The position numbers and the translations under genes are program-made. Shown piece after piece: positions 26,801 through 36,870 of a stretch of 64,000 nucleotides of DNA. The notes under the pieces were generated by a model that was not told the origin of the DNA, did no database searches, and saw only the letters and a list, made by a program, of their open reading frames with translations. The number at the start of each line of letters is the position of its first letter. The stretch's first letter is position 1. The stretch is from the NCBI GenBank assembly GCA_038502055.1, contig JAXRKN010000032.1:744001-808000 (forward strand). Reading direction: 5' to 3'. Source of the stretch: Tanytarsus gracilentus (lineage: Eukaryota > Arthropoda > Insecta > Diptera > Chironomidae).

Positions 26801-26974
26801 CGCGCGATCTCTTAAGCACGTCTTGATTCTTCAATTTATAAATTATTTCTGATTTTGTTTCAGCGAAGATCGAATGAGAGAAAAAAGAATCATAAGAGAG
26901 AGAAAACATTTTGAGAGATGAGAGAGAAAATGTAAAAAATATTTGTAACGTACAAATTCAAAATCATAAAAATA
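20861..26974. other. Gene desert, right part
   Basis: About 6.1 kb of AT-rich noncoding sequence between the repeat element and the SRR1-domain gene. Apart from a coding-like fragment at 23018-23195 I saw no exon, RNA gene or repeat that I could support. Confidence 0.5.
23018..23195 (+). pseudogene. Orphan coding-like fragment
   Basis: An open frame without an ATG ends in TGA at 23195. Its composition is unlike the surrounding noise: a charged, helix-like stretch including DANKQKLGELYRTSQ, then GDASIKQAEEINDKI, then LCNFSVKTLQKL. The local GC is higher than in the flanks. It may be a terminal exon of an unrecognised gene or a piece of a processed pseudogene. I do not recognise the family. 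Confidence 0.35.
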
Positions 26975-27800
26975 ATGTCTGATGGATTTCAAATTGTAAA
27001 ATCAAAGAAATCAAGAAAAGTAAAGGAAGTAATTGTCAGGAGTCAATCACCACCGGAAGTTGATATTGAAAAGGTCCTAAAGTGAGTAATAATGAAGTTT
27101 TTGTAAAGCTTTACTTAATTTATTAATTTTTAGGCAAATTAAAAACATTAAGATTGAATTGCAAATTTCCGAATTTGTCAGAAATTTTTTGAAGAATTTA
27201 AAGGAGGCTTTTGCCAGTAAATCGCTTTTCGAAATAATTTGCTTAGGTATTGGCCAGGTTAGTGATTGTATCATAGCTAAACATCAATTGGCTTTGCTTT
27301 TGATAATTAAGGAAGAATTTCAAATTGAGACAAAATTCTTTGATCCAGTTTTAAATAAAAGTGACAAAGACATACTCACCAAATTAAATTGCAAAGTTTT
27401 ACTTGAAAATAAGGAAGGAAAATATTCAACTGAGAACACGACATTATTCTACCTGCCACACTGCCCCAAACAAATCACAAATAACTTGCTCTATTCAAAT
27501 TGGAACATAGACAGTCTAAAAAATCTAATTCTCATTTGTAATAGTTTCAATAAGATAATAACATCAACACCTGAGAGACTGTTAAGACCCAACGCACACT
27601 ATTTGCTGGAAGTTCATCCATTCACATCTGAAATTGAGATCGAAAATTCATACAAATTTAACGACGTATTCAACGATTTCTCTATTCACACATTTCCTGA
27701 AGAGAAATTAACTTCTGTTCCATTAGAATTTTGGAACGATCATCTCGAGCCAATTTACACGTTAGAGGAGTTGGAATTCGTTAAAAATGTCTGCGACTAA
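26975..27800 (+). CDS. SRRD: SRR1-domain protein (SRRD homologue)
   Basis: SRR1-domain proteins are linked to circadian and haem-related regulation in plants and animals; their biochemical role is not settled. Two coding exons (26975-27081, 27134-27800) give 257 residues. The start, MSDGFQIVKSKKSRK, has an A at -3. The SRR1 core is recognisable from ICLGIGQVSDCIIAKHQLAL, through TKFFDPVLNKSDKDIL, to FYLPHCPKQITNNLLYSNW, followed by LILICNSF. These match conserved SRR1 motifs (glycine-rich LGxG near the start, PHC-x-NNLLWSNW near the end). The last 14 nt overlap the FMC1 start codon in another frame, so both proteins may come from one bicistronic transcript. The gene follows a 12-kb desert, which may contain its upstream control sequence. 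Confidence 0.9.
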
Positions 27801-28146
27801 AGTGCTGCGAGGAATTCTAAAAGAATTACGCCTTATTTCACCGAACAAAACTATCAAGGACTCACTACCTGCTCAATACGTGATTGAGCAATTCAAAAAA
27901 TATCAAACGACCGACGAGCAATTATGCAAGGAAAAGGACGAGATGCTCTTTCTGGGAAAAACCTATCTCAGCTACTTGGAATCGTCGAGAAAATATAAAA
28001 GAATCAACGATGAATATAAAGGTTATTTAAATAAGTTACATAATAATTAAAATTAATCATTAAACAATTTTTTAGGTTGTGGAGAGAGGAGTGTTGAGGA
28101 CACCGCTAAAATGGTGGGATTTAAACTTCCACATGATCCCAAATAA
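27787..28146 (+). CDS. FMC1: FMC1, mitochondrial ATP synthase assembly factor
   Basis: FMC1 is a small mitochondrial protein that helps ATPAF2 (Atp12) assemble the F1 part of ATP synthase. Two coding exons (27787-28021, 28076-28146) give 101 residues, close to the human length. The N-terminal block VLRGILKELRLISPN, the middle (EQLCKEKDEMLFLGKTYL) and the C-terminal GERSVEDTAKMVGFKLPH all match the family. The second exon is needed for the conserved C-terminus; reading through the intron ends at an early stop. Its ATG lies inside the end of the SRRD coding sequence (14-nt overlap, different frame). The TAA stop overlaps an AATAAA (28142-28147). The converging ACADSB stop is only about 65 bp away. 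Confidence 0.9.
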
Positions 28147-28211
28147 AATTCCTATTTGGCCTTTATTACAGTACTATAGCATCATTTTTTAGAGAGTTCT
28201 ATAATAAAAAA

Positions 28212-29625
28212 TTACGAAGCATAGTGATTTCTTATTATTTTTGCGATTGTGTTCATTTGAATGTTTGATGTGCCCTCATAAATTGAACCAACTTTGCAGT
28301 CACGATAAAATTTCTCTTGTGGAAAGTCTTTGGTAAATCCAACACCACCCATCCAATCAATGCAATTTACAGTGACTTTTTGGGCAACTTGTGCTGAATA
28401 TAACTTGGACATTGCAGCTTCCTTTAAAAATGGCAAACCTGCCTCTTGTAAACGAGCTGCATTATATGTCATTAAGCGTGCTGCCTCAATTTGTGTCGCT
28501 ATTTCAGCCACTTGATATTGAAGTCCCTGAAAACTAAAAATTTCTTTGCCAAATTGTTTTCTCTCGAGAAGGTAAGGAATTGTAGCGTCAAAACATCCCT
28601 GAGCCAGTCCGACCATTTGAGCTGCAATGCCAATTCTTCCCTCATTCAAAAATCCTGCTGCATATTGGTAACCCTTTCCTAATTCTCCTAGAATATTTTC
28701 TTCAGGAACACGGACATTATCGAGATGAACCATGCACGTGCCACTGGCTCTGAGACCTAATTTGTCTTCTTTTTTCCCAATAGATAATCCTTCCATGTCT
28801 CTCTCTAAAATAAAAGTCGTTATACCTCGATATCCTTTAGATGGATCGGCATTGGCCATAAGCAAAAAAACATCAGCTATATCAGAGTTAGCTAAAATTG
28901 AAAACGATTAAAAACTAATAATTGCTTAAAACAATAATAACTTACATATCCAACATTTAGTTCCGTTTAAAATAAAACTTGAACCATCTTTTCTTGCCGT
29001 TGTTTTTAAGGCAAAAGCATCGCTGCCAGCACTGGGTTCGGAGAGTGCAAAGCATCCCACGGATTCTGTAGCTAATTTTGAAAGATATTTTTGCTTTTGC
29101 TCTTTTGTTCCAAGTTTTTTCAGAAGAGCATTAACGAGAGTATTGTGAATATCAACTAAAACTGATATGCTGCAATCTACTTTAGAAAGTTCTTCGACTG
29201 CCAAAATTGATGACATAAAATTAGACGCTGTACCGCCATATTCCTCATCAATTTCTATTCCCATAAATCCATTCTCAAAAAGACCTTTTAAAATCGATTC
29301 GTCCTGTTTTCCTCTCTCTTCCATACTTCTTATCAATGGCGATATCTTTTCTTGTGCAAATTTGGCAACTACGTAATTAGTGAATTAATTAAAATCCATT
29401 AAAAATTCAAATTAAATTGCGTAAGAGAGATTATCAATGTTTACCTGCGGTTTTTATCATTATTTCATCTTGTGTTAGTTTGGTTAGAGGCGCATAGAAT
29501 GTTGAATTATTACGTGATACTATTCTAAAGACCTGAAATTATTTAATTATTTTTTTTGATCATTTAAAACATGACATATTTCAACTCACGTGACTTAAAG
29601 TTTTTAAATTCTTAACGAAATGCAT
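28212..29625 (-). CDS. ACADSB: Short/branched-chain acyl-CoA dehydrogenase, copy 1
   Basis: A mitochondrial flavoenzyme that oxidises 2-methylbutyryl-CoA and related short branched acyl-CoAs in isoleucine breakdown, passing electrons to ETF. Four coding exons (29590-29625, 29445-29532, 28946-29368, 28212-28891) give 408 residues. The start MHFVKNLKTLSHVFRIV is basic and free of acids, as expected of a mitochondrial presequence. Visible motifs are CFALSEPSAGSDAFALKT (acyl-CoA and FAD contacts), LNEGRIGIAAQMVGLAQG and the end GSIYEGTSNIQMNTIAK. The Glu in YEGTS is the catalytic base position of this branch. A second, similar gene lies 576 bp further on the same strand, so this is a tandem duplication; this copy has fewer introns. 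Confidence 0.93.
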
Positions 29626-30201
29626 GGCATAAGATTTTATAACACTTAAAAACTAATAAATGCAACAAGTTAAAAAAATATTTTATTTATAAGATCGTCA
29701 ATGCTCCAAGTCTAAAAAGCTAATGAGCGTTGTCGCGAGTTATGTGTGAGAGAAACATTTTTAAAAAGAGAATTAGCTTTAATTCATCGAGCTTTTTTTC
29801 GCTCTCAAAAAATGTGCATTGATAGCGATTCTCGACAAACAACACAAGACATAAGCAAATTATCATGTAATCTTCGCATATAAAAAAGAGGCTTGTTCTT
29901 GAGTTATATAACCTGTAATTTTTTTGACTGCGTTTAAAAATAATCAGAATGGCTAGAATAAATTAAATTTCATAACTTGCATACGTGCTTGCATGGAGGA
30001 GAATTCGTTATCACTTGCTTTTTTTTTAAATGTTTGTTTGACCAACTGGATGTCATTTCTATGTATGTTTTAATTTTTATTTTTTTTAAATGTACAATGA
30101 TCAAATATATAATTGTTTGAACGCATAAACGTCCTTTTACTGATTAGATAAAATAAATGCACTTTGATATCTTTTGAATAGTTTATGGAAAATTTCACAT
30201 T
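29626..30201. other. Spacer between the two ACADSB genes
   Basis: It contains the 5' region of copy 1 and the 3' UTR of copy 2, both on the minus strand. AT-rich, with no other gene visible. Confidence 0.6.
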
Positions 30202-32158
30202 TTAACTCTCATATTCCTTTCTAATGAGTTTTGCGATTGTGCTTAGTTGCATGTTTGATGTGCCTTCATAAATTGAGCCAATCTTACAATCACGGTAGAA
30301 TTTTTCTTGTGGGAAATCTTTAGTAAATCCAACGCCACCCATCCAATCAACACACTTCACAGTTGCTTTTTGTGCCATTTCAGAAGCAAAATACTTGGCC
30401 ATGGCTGCTTCTTTTGTGAAAGGCATGCCATTTTCCTTCATTCTTGCTGCATTATAATACCTAGAAAATTTTTAAAGTTAGCTCTTGGTAAGTAAGAAGA
30501 AACAGTTTATCTTACATTAATCGTGCTGCTTCAATTTCAGTCGCTATTTCAGCCACTTGATATTGAAGTCCCTGAAAACTATAAATTTCTTTGCCAAATT
30601 GTTTTCTCTCGAGAAGGTAGGGAATGGTTGCATCAAAAGCTCCCTGTGCACATCCGACCATTTGAGCTGCAATGCCAATTCTTCCCTCATTCAAAATTGA
30701 GGCAGAGTAAGCATAACCTTTTCCGAATTCTCCTAGAATATTTTCTTCAGGAACACGGACATTATCGAGATGAAGCATGCATGTGCCACTGGCACAAATT
30801 CCAAGTTTCTTTTCCTTCTTTCCAACAGTGAAACCTTCCATATCTCTCTCCACAATGAAAGCAGTAATGCCCTTATAGCCTTTAGAGGGATCAGCATTAG
30901 CGATAATAATAAATGTGCCAGCCATGTCTGAGTTTGAGATCCACATTTTAGTTCCGTTAAGCACCCAGTGATTACCATCCTTCTTAGCGACTGTTTTCAA
31001 TGCAAAAGCATCACTTCCACTTGTTGGTTCACTGATTGCAAAACTAGCTGGGTGCTCAGTGCATGCACGTCGAAGATATTTTTCTTTTTGCTCTTTTGTT
31101 CCCAAATCTTTCAGGAGATTAATGACAAGAGTGTTATGAATATCGACAAGCGCGCCAACAGCAGGGTCAACCTTTATTAAAAATATATGTTATATAAAAA
31201 TTGTTTTAAAGTTTACTTAATTGACTTACTTTACTAATTTCTTCGCACACCAACATCATAGTGAGGAAATTTGCACCTGAACCACCATACTCAGGATCAG
31301 CTTCAACTCCCTAAAAATTTGATTGTTAAATTTCATTTGAAAGTAAATTTCTCTTCCTACCATCAAGCCATTCTCAAAGAGCTGTTTCACAAGGTTCTCA
31401 TCCATTTTGTGATTTTCATCCATGGACGAGACAAGAGGACGAATTTGTTCTTGAGCGAATTTGGCGACTAAAAGGGGAAAGAAAAATTTTGATATCATTT
31501 TTATCGTGTCTTAAATTGGAGGCTTGATCATTTTCAATTGTAATTGTGTGCGTATATGTGAAAACGTGTATAAAAAATAACTTTTTGATAGTCAGTCGTC
31601 GCATGCATATTTTCTCACATTTAGCCAATTTAAAATTCTCTCGATCACATTCTTCACTTCTAAATCGAAAGGGCGAACCGAAGATGTACTTTTATGAGAA
31701 TAATTCGCTTATCATGCACGCGGTCTCTTTTTTCATTTTACTTATTTTTCCTCTCTTATTGACGTGGCTCAGTAAATATATACTTTATTTTTATCATCTA
31801 TACATCATTGCAAATAAGAAAGAACATTCGCATGATCAAGTTTTTTTTGGATTCAATTTTTTATCATCTTTCTTATCGCACATTAAAAATTATTATTTTC
31901 TTGTCACTTTTATTTTCTACTTAAACTTATGTAATGTGCGGTTTTATGTGAGTGACATACCAGTTTCTTTGAAGGCCAATTCATCTTCTGTTAAGACTGA
32001 AAGGGGCTGCCTACCAACGGAGCCAGAGCACAATCGTGATTGATTTTTGAGAGCGTTCACAACCTTTTTTTAAAAACTATATAAATTAATCTTATCATTT
32101 TTTGCATTTTTTAATCTCTCACCGAACGAATTGGAAACCTAGTTACTAAACGATTCAT
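30202..32158 (-). CDS. ACADSB: Short/branched-chain acyl-CoA dehydrogenase, copy 2
   Basis: Same predicted reaction and mitochondrial matrix location as its neighbour. Six coding exons (32123-32158, 31961-32063, 31361-31467, 31230-31310, 30516-31171, 30202-30460) give 413 residues. The start MNRLVTRFPIRSVVNALKNQ is a classic basic, amphipathic presequence. The mature part begins near PLSVLTEDELAFKETVAKFA, very close to human ACADSB. The motifs FAISEPTSGSDAFALKT, MDENHKMDENLVKQLFENGL, LNEGRIGIAAQMVGCAQG and GSIYEGTSNMQLSTIAK are intact, including the catalytic Glu of YEGTS. It has more introns than copy 1 and is closer to the human N-terminus, so it may be the parental copy. Confidence 0.94.
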
Positions 32159-32457
32159 CTTACAGGAACTTTTTTTTTTGGAAATACGAACTCAACAATA
32201 AGAATTCTGAAAAGTAACTGATGAACATTTTTAAAAAATATCAAGTTTTTTTCGTTTAAAGCATTATCTTCTCTTTTTTCTCTCTCTCTCTCTTAACTCT
32301 CAGAGAATTTATGCTAAAAGCTCGTTTACTTAATGTTTTGATGAAGAACTTTAATTTTATTTTACTCATTTTTCTCACAAAAAAAAGAATCACTTGCAAG
32401 TTGAGAAAAAACTGCTCATTATTTTTTTAATGTGTTTAATATGAAAGCATAGTTAAT

Positions 32458-34043
32458 TTATTTTGAAGAACTTCCTCCCTTTCCATCCTTATCTTTTTCA
32501 GACTTTTTGTCCTTATTAAGTGAATCGACGGCCCCGCGAATTGCTTCTGATTGCGGATCTACGCCTGGCAAATTTTCCAAGACACTTTGCAGAAAAGCTG
32601 GATCAGTGATCACCTCATTATAATCTTCATCCACATCCATCGGAGTGTCATCTTTCTTAGGACGCTTTGCTTGTTGAGTAATTGGTTCTTCTAAAGGTAA
32701 ATTATTTAGATTTAATTAAGGATAACATAAAGTGTGTCTTACGCGAATCTTGCATTGACATTTGCATAGCGAAAGCGATTTGCTCTTCTTCAGTCATGTT
32801 CGAAAAATCTGGCATTGCCTCCTCAGTCTAAAATATTACATTGTTAGTTAGTTTAACTTTTCACTAAACTTTTAAGTTTAAATGGATTTTAGTTTGTTTT
32901 GAGGGGGCGTTAAACACAAAAGCGAACAAATAATTTACTCGAAGGCGTTTTACCGGAGTCTCTGTGGACAGAGCCAGTGCACGTTCAAGCATAGCTTCAT
33001 CGCTAGTTGGAGCTTCTGTAGCGATAACTGGAGCAGTTCCTTCAGTTTCTTGTGCCGATTCAGCTTGAGCGCGTCTTTGTTCCTCTTCTTGACGCTGACG
33101 TTGCTCTTCCATTGATACGCGCAAGGCGAGCGCTAGTTCTGGATCTTCGTTTGGATCAACGCCAAACTCGAAACCAGCTCCTCCAATTCCTCCAGCACCC
33201 AAACCATCCTCTCCTTGAATGATTGGCGACGATATGAGTGCTTCTTGCAACTGTGAACCGCGAGGTACGCTCACCAAATGTGATCCAGTACCGTCTTTGC
33301 CATTCAATGTATTGATGAACGATGTAAGGATGTCATTGTTTTTCTGATGATCGCCAAAGCTAACAATATCGACATTAACTTTCTCCTTTTTTAAACGCTT
33401 AGCTAACTTTTCCATCTCAACTTTGTCGACTTCAATGGGCGAGCCAACGAAAATAACAATACGCATCTTGTGATTCTTTCCTTGACGATGTTTGAGCACG
33501 AGCTGAAAGTAAATTTTTTATTTTGATCAATTAATATAATAGAAAGATGCTTACATGGGCAATTCTGATACCAATTATAAAATTGACATTTCCAATAGGC
33601 TGCACAAGATGCATTTTGGACATAATACGACCTACATCACCCGTTAATGTAGCCAATACCTCAACAGTGCTAAAAAGGATTGTCGTTAAATATTAATTCA
33701 TAAAAAATTAAATTAAAAACTCTCACTTGGCCATTGTTAAGAGTCCAACATTATTTTCAGGATTAGATCTCAACTTTGTGAGGCAAACCAAATTAATTCC
33801 ATCTTTTTGTGCATTTAATCTCGTTGGAAGGTAGTCTCCATTGCGTTGATAATCGCTATTGTCCAAGCTTATGAGAAAAATAAAAATTTTGGTTAAAGGA
33901 TTTTTGGATTGTGCTGAATCATGATAAAGAGAAAAGTTAAATTTTGTTTATTTCAATCAAATCGATAAACTTTCAAGTGTTCTTCAAACTACTTGTGTAA
34001 TATAACACTCAACTTACCAAATCATAGTACTTTCCAACACCAT
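32458..34043 (-). CDS. Rpn10: Rpn10/PSMD4, 26S proteasome ubiquitin receptor
   Basis: Rpn10 is a 19S regulatory-particle subunit that captures polyubiquitinated substrates. Six coding exons (34018-34043, 33727-33867, 33555-33669, 32954-33502, 32743-32827, 32458-32690) give 382 residues, typical of animal Rpn10. The N-terminal VWA domain begins MVLESTMICLDNSDYQRNGD and continues through LKHRQGKNHKMRIVIFVGSP. Two ubiquitin-interacting motifs follow: EDPELALALRVSMEEQRQRQ, then TEEEQIAFAMQMSMQDS. The tail is acidic then Lys-rich. The first coding exon is only 26 nt. The TAA stop overlaps an AATAAA (32457-32462 on the minus strand), an unusually short 3' end if it is used. Confidence 0.96.
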
Positions 34044-34195
34044 TTTGAGATAGTTTCTTCACAAATTTAATAAAAATAAAAATTTGCTTTCGATTGATTC
34101 AAGACTAAAAAGCGCTCTTCGTTTTGCTCACTTTGCAAGTTGTTCACTTCTTAAGCGGTAAAAATTGTTTTGAAATAGAGAGGGAGTAAGTGTAT
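34044..34195. other. Rpn10 upstream region
   Basis: A short AT-rich sequence between the Rpn10 start codon and the first arm of the direct repeat. It should contain the Rpn10 5' UTR and promoter. No clear core element was recognised. Confidence 0.5.
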
Positions 34196-34320
34196 AAAAA
34201 TTTTACCGTTTAAACGCTTTTAGGTAATTATTTTTATTTCTAAGAAAAACGCGAGACAGTTTAACACACTGGAAATTCTTAAAATTAATCTTAAACTTAA
34301 ATTAAAGTTTTTATGAATGG
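34196..34320. repeat. Left arm of direct repeat (copy of zinc-finger gene 3' end)
   Basis: The 96 bp at 34225-34320 are identical to 41133-41228 in the same orientation. A further 17 bp at 34196-34212 match 41118-41134; this arm has 13 extra bases between the blocks. At the right-hand locus the sequence is the last two codons, the stop and the 3' UTR of the zinc-finger gene. Here it is detached from any coding sequence. Together the arms bracket a 6.9-kb block. Confidence 0.95.
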
Positions 34321-34433
34321 TTACGTTTTTATCCTTAGCCTAAGCTTTCGAGCTCTGGAAAAGGAAATTAAAACGGGCTCGTCTTCCTGGTAACTCCAGC
34401 GTGCTACCTATTAGTAATCAATCAATCAATTTA
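34318..34433 (+). mobile_element. SINE-like element, copy A
   Basis: Starts GGTTACGTTTTTATCC, contains GGTAACTCCAGCGTGCTACC and ends in a (TCAA)n tail. It is alignable by eye with the element at 40979-41092 over its whole length, and its 3' part with 40406-40620. It directly abuts the left direct-repeat arm. No flanking duplication is clear. Confidence 0.65.
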
Positions 34434-35124
34434 TACAAGACAAAAATTATAACGGAATAAAAAATTTTAAATCAATTGTATTTTTTCCGGGAGAAGACAT
34501 TAAAGTTAAATTCGACATCATTTACAAATGACCCCCAATCTCACATTCATCGTGTTCGTTTCATTAGAAAATTTTAAGTAATTTATTAGAATCCAATAGC
34601 GTAAATTAGTCAAAACCAATTTAAAATCTCTCTAAGGTTAAGCATAATTAAATACCATTCAAGATTTAGTGCGAAAGGATCAATTTGAAAGGTAATTCTC
34701 GATTTAAAATATTTCATGAAAAATGCTTCAAAAAAATTCACTGTATCTCTTTTCCTTCTTCCAGCATGAGTTATCCTCTTTTTGCAAACACCCGACGTTC
34801 ATTTAGTAGAAGAAAAGAGCCTATGGCACTGGTGGCCTCAATTCGCGAAGGAACCGAAGTTCTATGAATTTTACGGATAATTTTGTCGATTTTCAGGTAA
34901 GCACGCTTTTTTCTCAATGCACTCATTAGACAATTCGATTCCTTTCCATAATACAGCCCGATTTTCACAATTCAACCATACGATTCCGAAACCAATCGCT
35001 CTCAACTCGATCCGAACAGCAGCAGCCATCAAATTTTCAAGCGTCTCTCATCCAAGAAAAACCCTCATTTTCTTCTCTCTTCTCTCGCGCACTAAACCTG
35101 AACGATAATCATCAAGCCAAAGAA
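34434..35124. other. Unassigned sequence inside the inserted block
   Basis: No supported gene. Short plus-strand frames occur, but none resembles a known family. A small frame near 34767 (MSYPLFANTRR) follows a pyrimidine-rich stretch ending in AG and could be an exon; this is too weak to call. Confidence 0.4.
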
Positions 35125-35271
35125 ATGGTTACGCTGAACTCCTTTTCAGAGTCTCTCGTGGATGGCGATGGCGTTTATCAGTATTGCGATGAGGCAAACT
35201 TAAGACACTATCTCATGAATCAGCTGAAGCCAATCTTGTCGCTCGCAAAGATCAAAGTACCTTCGGTTCAG
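35125..35271 (+). CDS. Possible first exon of an unrecognised gene
   Basis: An ATG-initiated frame of 49 codons, MVTLNSFSESLVDGDG through a Leu-rich stretch to KVPSVQ, ends exactly at CAG|GTATGT, a good donor site. Composition looks coding (acidic, then NQLKPILSLAKIKV). No following exon could be identified, and the downstream sequence is interrupted within 50 bp by a repeat end. It may be the truncated start of a mobile-element gene or of a displaced host gene. Confidence 0.35.
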
Positions 35272-35311
35272 GTATGTGGGATGAAAAAGATTTACGTAAA
35301 AACAAGTAAGA

Positions 35312-35348
35312 CAAAACCCACACGTGGGTGTTGCAGGCGCAACCCACC
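35312..35348. repeat. Solo copy of the 20-kb element's end motif
   Basis: The motif CCACACGTGGGTGTTGC followed by GCGCAACCCACC matches the left end of the element at 20026-20055 and can form the same imperfect hairpin. The rest of the element is absent. Confidence 0.6.
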
Positions 35349-35439
35349 ATAGTTGAGTATTTGTTCCAAATGACTTAAAATGTAAAAGTTTTTGGGACTT
35401 AGTGGGGAAATTTCTTCTCAAAAAACATATTCTTCATTT

Positions 35440-35522
35440 TTATTCTTCTAAAGACTTCCCTAAATGATTGCCACGATACTTTCCTAAAAACTTCCCTAAA
35501 TGACTGCCACGACACTTCCCCA
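35440..35522. repeat. Short tandem duplication
   Basis: Two adjacent near-identical units of about 37-40 bp contain CTTCCCTAAATGATTGCCACGA and CTTCCCTAAATGACTGCCAC. No function is suggested. The surrounding 35349-35954 holds nothing else that I can support. Confidence 0.6.
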
Positions 35523-35954
35523 AAAAATTCTTTTTAATTAAATTTCTTAAACTTTCATGTTTGTTGTTTTTTTTTCACCGGTTTGATTTGAAAATTTATA
35601 AACCGTTATTTATTTAGGGACACGTTTTAGCATCGTCCAGCGTAGATTTATTTTATTTATTTTCAGGAAGGTTTGCTAAATCCGGCAATTTCAGCATTCT
35701 GTAATTTTTAAAAATTATTTTAATTGATTTTGAAACATTTTTTTAATTAAATTTTTTGTCTGTATATTTATTTTCTGTCTTATGCTTCAGATTAGAGGGT
35801 TTACAGTTAGGTGGATAATGGAAGAGGAATAGGAGAATGTGATGATCGACATGAGCCTAAAAAAAAGAACAATGTTGAAGTACGACAATATTATGTTAAC
35901 TTGTATCACATACTAGTTGTTTCGGTAGCGGGCTGGAGCCGCCACCATCCACAT

Positions 35955-36475
35955 CTATTGATGTTGGAAATTGCCAGCACGCTGTCGCTTTCGTCCGTTA
36001 TTTCCGTTATTTTCGTTGTTTCGTTTCGGCGGAGGAGGTGGAGGTGCCTGAAAAATGAATAAATAACTTACCTCATAGTCTTTGCTCCAACGCTCCATTG
36101 CATCAAACAAATTGAAGATCCGGTAACAGCCCGGCCGGATTCGCTGAAACGATAAATAAATTTATGAGAATCAAAACTGAACTGGATGTTTAGAGGTTAT
36201 GAACATCCAGTTCAGTTTTGATTTTAACTTACGTAGACAGCATATCGCTTCCAGCTCAAGTAGGCAGCTCTCTTTGCCTCCACTGTCTGGAACAGAGTGC
36301 TATCCCAGGCGGTCGCTTTGAGGGCAGTCTGCACGACCTGGCGATCGAGTCCCTCAATGAGACCGCCTGTTACTGCGCCAAAATCCACGTCCGTGAGGAT
36401 CGCAATCGGTGGAGCTGCTGGAACTTGAGGTGCCGGCGGCGGCAATGGCGCCACGATTTCATTTTGGTCTCCCAT
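35955..36475 (-). CDS. Proline-rich small gene of unknown function, copy 1
   Basis: Not a family I recognise. Three exon-like blocks on the minus strand have good splice signals: 36233-36475 (81 codons from ATG, ends TAC|GTAAGT), 36071-36143 (73 nt) and 35955-36047 (a proline run, then NNGNNGRKRQRAGN, then stop). The first block has a Pro/Ala-rich head, then ILTDVDFGAVTGGLIEGLD and an AKRAAYLSWK motif. The middle block is open only in the frame reading FNLFDAMERWSKDYE, which does not match the phase of the first donor. Either the splice model is wrong or the gene is frameshifted. A near-duplicate of block 1 lies immediately upstream. It sits inside the inserted block and may belong to a mobile element. 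Confidence 0.45.
36169..36223. repeat. Perfect 22-bp palindromic hairpin
   Basis: Arms at 36169-36190 and 36202-36223 are exact reverse complements, with an 11-nt loop (TAGAGGTTATG). It lies in the predicted intron between the first two blocks of the proline-rich small gene. Confidence 0.95.
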
Positions 36476-36870
36476 CTGGAAACGAAAATGCTTTAAATTA
36501 TTTAATTTTCAGGAGCGAAAAATTTACTCACCTTTCTTTGTCGCTTCTTAAGTTTTTGTGACTTGTTCAACTTGAATCTTTGGATACTTCCAACTCAAAT
36601 AAGCGGCTCTTTTCGCCACCATCGTCGGGTACATAGTTGTTTTCCAGGTGGCCTCTTTGAGGGCAGTCTGCACGACCTGCTTATCGAGTGCCTCAATGAG
36701 ACCACCTGTGACTGCGCCAAAAGCTTCGTCAGTCAAGATGACGACTGGAGCTGGAGCAGGAGGTGCCGGCGGTAATGGCGGTTGATTTTCCATTTCTGCA
36801 AACGAAAATGTCTCAATTTAATTATTTTTCAGGAGCGAAAATTTACTCACCTTTCTTCTGCTGCTTCTTA
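36224..36870 (-). repeat. Tandem duplication of about 320 bp carrying the small-gene exon
   Basis: Unit 1 (about 36224-36547) and unit 2 (about 36548-36870) share the coding block, the upstream GGAGCGAAAATTTACTCACC block and the GACTTGTTCAACTTGAATC block. A partial third trace (CTTGTTCAACTTGAATCTTT) follows near 36881-36905. Confidence 0.75.
36548..36793 (-). CDS. Proline-rich small ORF, copy 2
   Basis: An 81-residue paralogue of the first block of copy 1. It has a Pro/Ala-rich head (MENQPPLPPAPPAPAPV), then VILTDEAFGAVTGGLIEALD and AKRAAYLSWKYP. The coding part aligns without gaps through the AYLSWK motif, and most differences are conservative, which suggests the protein was once constrained. 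After AYLSWK the copies differ: here the frame runs on to a nearby stop, while copy 1 runs to a donor site. Function unknown. Confidence 0.45.
   Translation of the reverse strand: MENQPPLPPAPPAPAPVVILTDEAFGAVTGGLIEALDKQVVQTALKEATWKTTMYPTMVAKRAAYLSWKYPKIQVEQVTKT

Noticed and set aside
31546..32043. A 165-codon plus-strand frame
   Set aside because: It is antisense to an intron and presequence exon of ACADSB copy 2, and is very Phe/Leu/Ile-rich as expected from AT-rich noncoding DNA.
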